Shown here: in pieces, positions 1-5,108 of the stretch
How the letters are laid out: each line of letters begins with the position of its first letter
Position numbering within the stretch: position 1 is the first letter of the stretch
From: Acidimicrobiia bacterium
Lineage (GTDB): Bacteria > Actinomycetota > Acidimicrobiia > Acidimicrobiales > Ilumatobacteraceae
Reading direction: 5' to 3'
DNA length: 6,780 nucleotides
Assembly (NCBI GenBank): GCA_010030605.1
Contig: RHCK01000092.1
Coordinates: 1 to 6,780 of the forward strand
Notes under the pieces: model-generated
What the model saw: the letters and a program-made list of their open reading frames with translations, nothing else
Database searches by the model: none
Told to the model about the DNA's origin: nothing
Translations under genes and position numbers: made by a program

Positions 1-552
1 GTGGCTCGCGACGGTGGGCTCCGTGAAACCACCGCCGAGAAGTTGGCGTCGTTGAACCCGGTTCTTCCCGACGGAATCCACACCGCCGGAAACAGCAGCC
101 AGATCAGCGATGGCGCCGCCGCCGTTCTCTGGATGGATGAGGATCGCGCTCGCGCCGAAGGTTTGCGCCCCCGGGCACGAATCGTCGCTCAGTGTTTGGT
201 GGGAGCCGAGCCCTACTACCACCTCGACGGACCGGTTCAGGCCACCGAGAAGGTGTTGGCCGACGCCGGCATGACCATGAAAGACATCGACATCGTCGAG
301 ATCAACGAGGCTTTCGCCAGCGTCGTTCTGAGCTGGGCCAAGGTGCACGGCGTCAGCCGCGACGAGTTGATGACCAAGGTGAACGTGAACGGCGGCGCCA
401 TCGCTCTCGGTCACCCGGTGGGCTCCACCGGCAGCCGCCTCATCACCACGGCTCTCCACGAATTGGAGCGCACCGACAAGGAGTTCGCTCTCGTCACCAT
501 GTGTTGTGGCGGCGCGGTATCCACCGGCACCATCATTCAGCGAATCAGCTGA
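1..552 (+). CDS. fadA5: Steroid-type acetyl-CoA acetyltransferase (thiolase, FadA5-like), C-terminal part
   Basis: Thiolases cleave a 3-ketoacyl-CoA with CoA, releasing acetyl-CoA (or propionyl-CoA) and a shortened acyl-CoA. FadA5 does this on cholesterol side-chain CoA esters in mycobacteria. The frame is open to the left edge, so the GTG at base 1 is most likely an internal Val and about 200 N-terminal residues, including the nucleophilic Cys, lie outside. The visible 183 residues hold NEAFA (102-106), GGAIALGHPVG with the catalytic His at 138, and the C-terminal catalytic Cys in MCCGGA (167-171). Stretches such as SSQISDGAAAVLWMDE and VGAEPYYHLDGPVQ are nearly identical to M. tuberculosis FadA5 as I remember it, and FadA5 has the same GGA where many thiolases have GGG. 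A few extra residues follow the WAKVH segment. The gene converges with the acyl-CoA dehydrogenase, 25 nt between stops. Thiolase is certain; the steroid assignment is strong but from memory. Confidence 0.9.
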   Translation: MARDGGLRETTAEKLASLNPVLPDGIHTAGNSSQISDGAAAVLWMDEDRARAEGLRPRARIVAQCLVGAEPYYHLDGPVQATEKVLADAGMTMKDIDIVEINEAFASVVLSWAKVHGVSRDELMTKVNVNGGAIALGHPVGSTGSRLITTALHELERTDKEFALVTMCCGGAVSTGTIIQRIS

Positions 553-555
553 GCG

Positions 556-573
556 CGCACTCGTCGCACTCGT
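556..573. repeat. Two tandem copies of a 9-bp unit (CGCACTCGT) between convergent stops
   Basis: CGCACTCGT occurs twice head to tail at 556-564 and 565-573, filling most of the 25-nt gap between the thiolase and dehydrogenase stop codons. It has no obvious function. No hairpin with a T-run is visible in this gap, so I see no intrinsic terminator for either gene. Confidence 0.6.
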
Positions 574-577
574 CGAT

Positions 578-1762
578 TCAGCGCGTCGAGCGCACCAAAC
601 CCAAGCCGGCGGTGGCCACCAGTTCGCGCTGGATCTCGTTGACGCCGCCACCGAAGGTGTTGATCTGCGCGGCACGTGCGGCGCGTTCGACCTCGCCGTG
701 AATCACGGCGCCGTCGGATCCGTCACGAAGATGCGACACCGGTCCGAGGATGCCCTGCATGATGCGGTACACCTCGACGGCGCGCTCGGTGCCGAACACC
801 TTCACCGCGCTGGCCTCGGCCGGTCCGAGCGTGTTGTCGGCCACGCTCTGGGCCAACTTCCACGTCATCAGACGGATGGCGTCGAGCAACGCATGGCATT
901 TGGCGAGGTCCTGCTGAACCCACGCCACGTCGATCATCTTTTCGTCGTCGGCGCCACCGGACGGGGTCACGCGACACCACGTGGTGACGTCGTCGAGTAG
1001 GCGCTCGGTCAGGCCGGACAATGCGGCCAAACCCACGCGCTCGTGGTTCAACTGCATCGTGATGAGTTTCCAACCGCCATTGATCTGACCGATCACGTTC
1101 TCCTTGGGAACGCGAACGTCGGTGTAATAGGTGGCCGTGGTGACCACGCCACCAACGGTGACGATGGGAGTCCACTCGAAACCTTTGGAGTTGGTGGGCA
1201 CGATGATGATGCTGATGCCTTGGTGCTTCGGTGCATCAGGGTCGGTGCGGCACGCGAGCCACACGTAATCGCTCTGATTCGCGCCCGATGTGTAGACCTT
1301 GTTGCCGTTGATGACCCACTCGTCACCGTCGAGCACTGCCGTCGTGCGCAAGCTGGCGAGGTCGGTACCGGCTTCGGGTTCGGTGTATCCGATGGCGAAG
1401 TTGATCTCACCTTTCAGAATGCCGGTGAGGTATTGATCCTTCTGCGCTTGGGTGCCGTGCGCCATGATCGCCGGACCAACGGTGTTCACGGTGACGAACG
1501 GGAACGGAGCGTGCGCTCGTTGGATCTCGTCGAACATGATGAACTGATCGGTCGCGGGGCGACCCTGACCACCGAACTCTTTCGGCCATCCGAGACCCAA
1601 CCAACCGTCGGCACCCATGCGTCGAACCAATTCACGGAAAAGTGGCTTTCCTTCGCCCGACTCCCCCAATTCGGCGCGCACTTCGGGGGTGAGCATGGCC
1701 GCGAAATACTCGCGGAGCTCCTTGCGCAGGGCCTGCTGATCGGGTGTTTCGGCGAGGTACAT
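578..1762 (-). CDS. fadE29: Acyl-CoA dehydrogenase, FadE29 (ChsE2)-like
   Basis: An FAD-dependent flavoenzyme that introduces an alpha,beta double bond into an acyl-CoA. FadE29 (ChsE2) pairs with FadE28 (ChsE1) in a heterotetramer that oxidises the short cholesterol side-chain remnant in mycobacteria. The 394 residues are full length for the family (380-400). Visible in order: an N-terminal helical region with GWPKEFGGQG (59-68), the FAD/substrate segment AIGYTEPEAGTDLASLRTTA (123-142), the beta domain with WLACRTDP (168-175), QLNHERVG with Glu241 at the likely catalytic-base position, and the flavin-binding C-terminal TFGGGVNEIQRE (369-380). It closely follows M. tuberculosis FadE29 as I recall it. 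ATG at 1762 is supported by the conserved N-terminus and a TAGGGT hexamer 6 nt upstream. The expected FadE28 partner and CYP125 are not adjacent, unlike the mycobacterial igr cluster. Dehydrogenase is certain; FadE29 orthology is likely. Confidence 0.88.
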   Translation of the reverse strand: MYLAETPDQQALRKELREYFAAMLTPEVRAELGESGEGKPLFRELVRRMGADGWLGLGWPKEFGGQGRPATDQFIMFDEIQRAHAPFPFVTVNTVGPAIMAHGTQAQKDQYLTGILKGEINFAIGYTEPEAGTDLASLRTTAVLDGDEWVINGNKVYTSGANQSDYVWLACRTDPDAPKHQGISIIIVPTNSKGFEWTPIVTVGGVVTTATYYTDVRVPKENVIGQINGGWKLITMQLNHERVGLAALSGLTERLLDDVTTWCRVTPSGGADDEKMIDVAWVQQDLAKCHALLDAIRLMTWKLAQSVADNTLGPAEASAVKVFGTERAVEVYRIMQGILGPVSHLRDGSDGAVIHGEVERAARAAQINTFGGGVNEIQRELVATAGLGLVRSTR

Positions 1763-1768
1763 ACCGAA

Positions 1769-1774
1769 ACCCTA
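1769..1774 (-). promoter_or_regulatory. Putative -10 element of the acyl-CoA dehydrogenase (leaderless)
   Basis: On the minus strand TAGGGT fits the actinobacterial -10 pattern TANNNT and ends 6 nt before the ATG at 1762, so transcription would begin at or next to the start codon. There is no Shine-Dalgarno sequence between them. No convincing -35 box is visible about 17 nt further upstream. Confidence 0.5.
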
Positions 1775-1805
1775 CCCCACCATCTGACGACCCCTCAGAA
1801 ACGGA

Positions 1806-1862
1806 GCCGCCGAAAATCCGTTGGATTCCTGTGACATTCGTGGAAGTTTCGGCGGGCTTTTT
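1806..1862 (+). terminator. Stem-loop followed by a T-run, terminator- or attenuator-like
   Basis: CCGCCGAAA (1807-1815) pairs perfectly with TTTCGGCGG (1847-1855). The stem can be extended by G1806 with C1857 if G1856 is bulged, and TTTTT follows at 1858-1862. The 31-nt loop contains a small hairpin, AATCC-GTT-GGATT (1815-1827), whose first base competes with the outer stem. This is intrinsic-terminator architecture on the plus strand, though the loop is long. It lies between two divergent genes, upstream of the RibD-like gene. It would therefore block plus-strand readthrough or antisense-derived transcripts, or act as a leader attenuator if a promoter lies further upstream. I see no FMN-riboswitch consensus. 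Minus-strand transcripts would lack the T-run. Confidence 0.4.
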
Positions 1863-1914
1863 GTCAGTCTCGCGTCATTTCCCACCGAATCGGGAACCGC
1901 GTCCATGTCCCCGC

Positions 1915-1920
1915 TAGACA
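1915..1920 (+). promoter_or_regulatory. Weak candidate -10 element of the RibD-like reductase gene
   Basis: TAGACA lies 6 nt before the GTG at 1927, the same spacing as the better -10 candidates in this window, but the last base is A rather than the strongly conserved T. It is offered mainly because no better TANNNT hexamer occurs between the stem-loop and the start codon. Confidence 0.22.
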
Positions 1921-1926
1921 CGAGGC

Positions 1927-2541
1927 GTGCAATTGATCCACCCCCATCCGATGGAGGTTCCGGTGGAGGTCGCGTACGACCTCTCGGATCGACCGCGGCC
2001 AACCGATCGACCCTGGATCGTGATGTCCATGATCAGCACGGCCGATGGTGCGGTGTCGTTGGAAGGAAACTCGGCTCTTCTGGGTGGCCCGACCGATCGC
2101 GAGATCTTTCTGCACCTGCACCGCACCGGCGACAGCGTTCTGGTCGGGGCCGAAACGGTTCGCCAGGACGGCTACAACCCGCTCCCCTCCCCACAAGTGT
2201 TGGTGGTGGTGTCGGAATCGGGCGATCTCGGCCGCAATTCCGCGACCCTGACCGCCGCCGGCAACACGCGGATCGTGGCGGGAGATGTGCGCGACATCGT
2301 GCGCGATCTGCCCGGTCGCGTGTGCGTGCTCGAAGGTGGACCGAATTTGAACGCTCAGATGTTGGCCGCCGATTTGGTGGATGAGATTTGCCTCACCATT
2401 GCGCCACGATTCGTGAGCGGCACCAGCCAACGCATCGCCTCCGGACCGTTGGCTTTGCGCGAACCCTGGCGGTTGGCGCACCTCGGAACCGACGACGGAT
2501 TCGTGTTCTTGCGTTACTTGCGTGCGTCGTCGGGAGACTGA
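1927..2541 (+). CDS. RibD C-terminal-domain (dihydrofolate-reductase-fold) pyrimidine reductase family protein
   Basis: This 204-residue protein is a stand-alone RibD_C domain without the deaminase half of bifunctional RibD. The family reduces the ribosyl side chain of a riboflavin-pathway pyrimidine with NADPH and shares the dihydrofolate reductase fold; the M. tuberculosis member Rv2671 can also act as a dihydrofolate reductase. Visible motifs: RPWIVMSMISTADGAVSLEG (28-47), the usual first strand and substrate loop; GGPTDREIF (53-61); GDSVLVGAETVRQDGY (68-83); and LEGGPNLNAQMLAADLVDEI (135-154), the cofactor-binding and dimer segment. It is somewhat shorter than many homologues. GTG 1927 is the most upstream start; TTG 1933 has GAGG 7 nt upstream and ATG 1951 is also possible, so the start is uncertain. 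Its 3' end overlaps gpgS by 28 nt tail to tail. Family is confident; riboflavin versus folate role is open. Confidence 0.85.
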   Translation: MQLIHPHPMEVPVEVAYDLSDRPRPTDRPWIVMSMISTADGAVSLEGNSALLGGPTDREIFLHLHRTGDSVLVGAETVRQDGYNPLPSPQVLVVVSESGDLGRNSATLTAAGNTRIVAGDVRDIVRDLPGRVCVLEGGPNLNAQMLAADLVDEICLTIAPRFVSGTSQRIASGPLALREPWRLAHLGTDDGFVFLRYLRASSGD

Positions 2542-3422
2542 GGAACCACGCCGAGTTTCGGCAAGGTGTTCGCCGCGGGCCGTTCACCGACGTTCAATTC
2601 GATCGGTTCACCCACCTTGCGGTGAAGAAGTGGAGGATTCGTCGCGATGGTCGGCGGATTCGAGGTGCGCGCCAAAACCGTGGCGGCCACCTCGGCGGCT
2701 TGAATCGCCAAGGTCTCGAGTTTGTGATGTCGATGCAGGCGAACGCCCAGATCGACCTGGGCCAAACTCGATGGTCCGAACTTGCTCGCCATGTCGATGA
2801 TCATGCCGATCTCGACACCCCAACCGGTGGCGAACGGAATCGCTTCCAACATCGAGCGTCGGCCGGCGAATTCACCGGCCAATGGTTGCTGCATGTCGGC
2901 CAGTTCGGGGAAGAACATCGACAACAGGGGTCGGGCGACGAGTTCGGTGGTGCGACCGCCACCACCGAGGTGTGACGGTCTCTCGTAACTGGCTTTCACC
3001 AATCCGACCTCGGCGTCGATGAGTAGCGGCATCACCAAACGCACGATCCAATCGGTGGTGAAGCTGGTGATGTCACCGTCGATCCACACCACGAGATCGC
3101 CTTTGCTCGCGAGAAGGCTGGACCACAACGCATTGCCCTTGCCCTTGGCCACTCCGTGAAAGAAGTGCACCCAGTCGACGTGCACCACGGTGGCGCCCGC
3201 CTCCTCGGCGATCTCCCCGGTTCCGTCGAGGGAACCATCGTCGAGCACGATCAATTCGTCGACCAACGTTCCGAGCAACGTCGGTTCGATCAACCGCACG
3301 AGATCACCGATGGTCTCGGCCTCGTTCTTGCACGGAATGCACACCGAGATCGTGCGCGATCCTTTCATCAACAACGCCGTCTCCAGGGTCCATCCGGCGG
3401 GATCGAATGTCTTCACGCTCAT
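2514..3422 (-). CDS. gpgS: Glucosyl-3-phosphoglycerate synthase (GT81)
   Basis: GpgS transfers glucose from a nucleotide sugar (UDP-glucose in mycobacteria) to D-3-phosphoglycerate, the first step towards glucosylglycerate and the 6-O-methylglucose lipopolysaccharides of actinobacteria. The 302 residues form a GT-A glycosyltransferase: TISVCIPCKNEAETI (24-38) at the nucleotide end, ELIVLDDGSLDGT (56-68), the metal-binding DXD as WIDGD (113-117; mycobacteria have DSD), GGGGRTTELVARPLL (153-167), QPLAGEFAGRR (179-189), GWGVEIGMIID (200-210) and GVRLHRHH (226-233), which carries the substrate-binding His region. The order and wording match M. tuberculosis GpgS (324 residues) as I recall, lacking only about 20 variable N-terminal residues. 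ATG 3422 precedes the conserved PGW-like motif (PAGWTLE, 8-14) by a few residues. It sits head to head with the FolP homologue, 30 nt apart; no Shine-Dalgarno is seen. The following phosphatase gene (gpgP) is not in the window. Confidence 0.92.
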   Translation of the reverse strand: MSVKTFDPAGWTLETALLMKGSRTISVCIPCKNEAETIGDLVRLIEPTLLGTLVDELIVLDDGSLDGTGEIAEEAGATVVHVDWVHFFHGVAKGKGNALWSSLLASKGDLVVWIDGDITSFTTDWIVRLVMPLLIDAEVGLVKASYERPSHLGGGGRTTELVARPLLSMFFPELADMQQPLAGEFAGRRSMLEAIPFATGWGVEIGMIIDMASKFGPSSLAQVDLGVRLHRHHKLETLAIQAAEVAATVLARTSNPPTIATNPPLLHRKVGEPIELNVGERPAANTLPKLGVVPQSPDDARK

Positions 3423-3439
3423 GTCGTCTCGTCTCGCCC

Positions 3440-3445
3440 TAACCT
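3440..3445 (+). promoter_or_regulatory. Putative -10 element of the FolP homologue (leaderless)
   Basis: TAACCT fits TANNNT and ends exactly 7 nt before ATG 3453, which would make the A of the start codon the transcription start. No Shine-Dalgarno is present. On the opposite strand TAGGGC (3436-3441) shares the same TA step and could serve gpgS, but it ends in C and is a weaker match. The whole divergent gap is 30 nt, so any -35 sequences must lie inside the opposing genes. Confidence 0.5.
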
Positions 3446-3452
3446 GCGATGC

Positions 3453-4205
3453 ATGTTCTTGTACGGCGTCGTCAACGCCTCACCGGATTCGCTCAACACC
3501 GATTCAATCGCCCTCGACGCCGTGGCCGCCACCCGACGAGGCGAATACCTGTTGAACAACGGGTGCGACGGGATCGACCTCGGTGGCCAGGGTTCCACCG
3601 ACAACGCCACGGTGGTGTCGTGGCAGGAGGAGTGGAGCCGACTCGAATCGATCGTGACGGCATTGGCCGCGTTCGGAGTCCCGTTGAGCATCGATTCATG
3701 GAAGCCCGAGGTCACGCGCCACGCCCTGCAGGCCGGGGCCACCGTCATCAACGCGGCCGATGGCATGCAGACCGACGAGATGTGGCGAGTGGCCGCCGAC
3801 TTTCGTGCACCCATCGTTCTGCCTTTCCTGTCGGGCCCGAACCCTCGCGAGATGGAGATGGTGCGGGCCGATCCCGTCAAGGTGATGCTCGAATTCTTCG
3901 AATCCCAACTGACGATCGCCGACCGCTACGGCCTGCGGGACCTGTGCATTCTCGATCCGGGCACCGGTTTCGCCCCGTCGAACTGGCCCTGGGAAGAGAG
4001 ATACACGTACCAGAAGCACGTCTACTCGAACCTCGACGCGTTGCGCGTCTTTGGTCTGCCGTTGTACATCGCGCTCCCGTGGAAGGAAACCGCACAACAC
4101 GACGAACTGCTCGAGATCGTGTTGCGGCAACGACCCGAATTCGGGCGCGGCCACTACCCCGAGAAGATTCGTCGGGTGGAACGATCGCTTGAACTGGGCG
4201 ACTGA
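3453..4205 (+). CDS. folP: Dihydropteroate synthase-like pterin-binding protein (FolP homologue, divergent)
   Basis: Dihydropteroate synthase joins p-aminobenzoate to hydroxymethyl-dihydropterin diphosphate in folate synthesis. This 250-residue TIM-barrel homologue begins YGVVNASPDS (4-13, normally GILNVTPDSFSDG) and has GIDLGG (40-45), LSIDSWKPEV (78-87), TVIN (97-100) and LDPGTGF (167-173). Compared with E. coli DHPS, counterparts of Asn22 (N8), Asp96 (D81), Asn115 (N100), Asp185 (D168) and Lys221 (K211) are present. The loop-2 ESTRPG is replaced by QGSTDN, the SRKS motif is PWKE, and I find no C-terminal RVHD: the end reads GHYPEKIRRVER. The frame runs upstream antisense to gpgS, but homology starts at ATG 3453, where a TAACCT -10 fits. 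It ends 24 nt from the convergent folB-folK stop. Either a non-canonical DHPS or a FolP2-like paralogue of another function; mycobacterial folP2 also neighbours gpgS. Confidence 0.72.
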   Translation: MFLYGVVNASPDSLNTDSIALDAVAATRRGEYLLNNGCDGIDLGGQGSTDNATVVSWQEEWSRLESIVTALAAFGVPLSIDSWKPEVTRHALQAGATVINAADGMQTDEMWRVAADFRAPIVLPFLSGPNPREMEMVRADPVKVMLEFFESQLTIADRYGLRDLCILDPGTGFAPSNWPWEERYTYQKHVYSNLDALRVFGLPLYIALPWKETAQHDELLEIVLRQRPEFGRGHYPEKIRRVERSLELGD

Positions 4206-4214
4206 GCGACTGAG
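4199..4214. repeat. Two tandem copies of an 8-bp unit (CGACTGAG) across the folP-homologue stop codon
   Basis: CGACTGAG at 4199-4206 is repeated immediately at 4207-4214; the first copy includes the TGA stop at 4203-4205. A weak CTGAG...CTCAG inverted repeat (4210-4214 with 4229-4233, 14-nt loop) overlaps both gene ends but has no T-run, so it is a poor terminator candidate. Confidence 0.5.
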
Positions 4215-4229
4215 GCTCGCGTCAGCGGC

Positions 4230-5084
4230 TCAGCGCCCCAACGGGCCGCGCGGATACACGGCATCGGGAGGAAGGCTCGTCTCCCAACCGACCGGACATC
4301 GTTCGGGAGCCACCTCGCTGAGAGGTGCCAGAACGAAGCGACGCTCGGCGTAACGCGGATGAGGCACCGCGAGGTTTCCCCCGTCGATGATCACGTCGTC
4401 GAAGAACAACAGATCCATGTCGAGTGTGCGCGGCCCCCAATGCACCACTCGCTCGCGACCGGCGTCGGCCTCGATGCGATGGAGCCAACGGAGCAACGCG
4501 TACGGATCGAGTTCGGTGTCGATGGCCACGACCATGTTCAGGTACGCGCCTTGATTCTCGGGACCACCCACCGGGTCGGTTTCGAACACCTGTGATTCCG
4601 CCGTCACCCGATCGCCGAGACGGTCGAGAGCGAAACGCAGGTAGCCAGCGCGGTCGCCCATGTTGCTGCCGAGCGCGATGATGGCCTTGTGCGGAGTGGT
4701 CGACGAGAAGTCCGAACGCACGCGTCGCAAACGAACGGCGGTCGACCCGATGTCCTCGGGAATGGGTGGCTCCAACTTGGTCAAGGTGAGGTCGACCGCG
4801 CGCACCAAGGGGAAGGACAGCACCACTTCCGTCATGTGCTGAGCCAAGCGTTCGAGCAGTTGATATTTCGTGTTGCGAGCCAACTCGGCGAGCGCGATGG
4901 CGACCTCTCCGTAGTGCACGGTTTGCGTCAAGTCGTCGCTCTGGCCGGCGTCATGGAGGTCGACTTCCATGTCGACGTCGATTCGCAGTGGTTGCGGCGT
5001 GACGCGTTCATGGTCGAGGACGCCGATGATGCTCACCACTCGCAAGTTGTCGATGAGGATGTGGTCCGTCGTTCGTCCCGTCAC
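4230..5084 (-). CDS. folK: Bifunctional dihydroneopterin aldolase / hydroxymethyl-dihydropterin pyrophosphokinase (FolB-FolK fusion)
   Basis: The FolB half cleaves 7,8-dihydroneopterin to 6-hydroxymethyl-7,8-dihydropterin, and the FolK half pyrophosphorylates it with ATP to give the substrate of dihydropteroate synthase. FolB spans about 1-125, with the catalytic set visible as E26 (GVLDHER), Y58 (TVHYGE) and K103 (LTKLEPPIP). FolK spans about 131-284: AIIALGSNMGDR (134-145), FETDPVGGPENQGAYLNMVV (167-186), WGPRTLDMDLLFFDD (216-230) with Mg-binding D222 and D224, and PHPRYAERRFVLAPLSEVAP (241-260). Both halves look complete. The join, at about 125-131 (DFSSTTP), is short and uncharged apart from D125. 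The start is GTG 5084; a TACCGT hexamer lies 8 nt upstream and no Shine-Dalgarno is seen. It faces the FolP homologue tail to tail and the hydrolase head to head. FolB-FolK fusions occur in several bacteria. Confidence 0.94.
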   Translation of the reverse strand: MTGRTTDHILIDNLRVVSIIGVLDHERVTPQPLRIDVDMEVDLHDAGQSDDLTQTVHYGEVAIALAELARNTKYQLLERLAQHMTEVVLSFPLVRAVDLTLTKLEPPIPEDIGSTAVRLRRVRSDFSSTTPHKAIIALGSNMGDRAGYLRFALDRLGDRVTAESQVFETDPVGGPENQGAYLNMVVAIDTELDPYALLRWLHRIEADAGRERVVHWGPRTLDMDLLFFDDVIIDGGNLAVPHPRYAERRFVLAPLSEVAPERCPVGWETSLPPDAVYPRGPLGR

Positions 5085-5092
5085 GATCGATC

Positions 5093-5102
5093 ACGGTACC
5101 GT
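5093..5102. promoter_or_regulatory. Palindromic shared -10 region (ACGGTACCGT) of folB-folK and the hydrolase gene
   Basis: The perfect 10-bp palindrome ACGGTACCGT places the same hexamer TACCGT on each strand: plus 5097-5102, 6 nt before ATG 5109, and minus 5093-5098, 8 nt before GTG 5084. Both fit TANNNT and both would give leaderless or nearly leaderless transcripts about 23 nt apart. A second palindrome, GATCGATC (5085-5092), fills the space to the folB-folK start. It could equally be a regulator site; the divergent gap is only 24 nt. Confidence 0.5.
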
Positions 5103-5108
5103 TGTCTC

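Noticed and set aside
1..3. GTG at base 1 as the real thiolase start
   Set aside because: The frame is open to the window edge and the protein would lack the N-terminal half of a thiolase; the residue aligns to an internal Val in FadA5 as remembered.
1043..1834. 263-residue plus-strand open frame antisense to the acyl-CoA dehydrogenase
   Set aside because: It mirrors codons of a certain gene in GC-rich DNA and its product shows no recognisable family motif.
1893..1897. GGAAC resembling an ECF-sigma -35 element
   Set aside because: No matching -10 motif occurs at the expected distance, and a 5-bp match is weak by itself.
1763..1926. FMN riboswitch or KstR-type operator in the divergent region
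   Set aside because: The conserved RFN-element blocks are not present, and I could not find an AAC-NN-GTT-type inverted repeat expected of the mycobacterial steroid regulator.
1821..2384. 187-residue plus-strand frame overlapping the RibD-like gene
   Set aside because: Composition is Arg/Gly/Ser-rich out-of-frame translation with no motif; the RibD_C frame is clearly the coding one.
1864..2481. 205-residue minus-strand frame opposite the RibD-like gene
   Set aside because: It is antisense to a gene with clear conserved motifs and has no recognisable domain.
3156..3452. Upstream in-frame extension of the FolP homologue (about 99 residues)
   Set aside because: The extension is entirely antisense to gpgS apart from the 30-nt gap, has no family similarity, and the DHPS fold begins at ATG 3453.
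4689..5108. Upstream in-frame extension of the hydrolase (140 residues)
   Set aside because: It runs antisense to FolB-FolK; M20 carbamoylase similarity begins after ATG 5109, which has its own -10 candidate.
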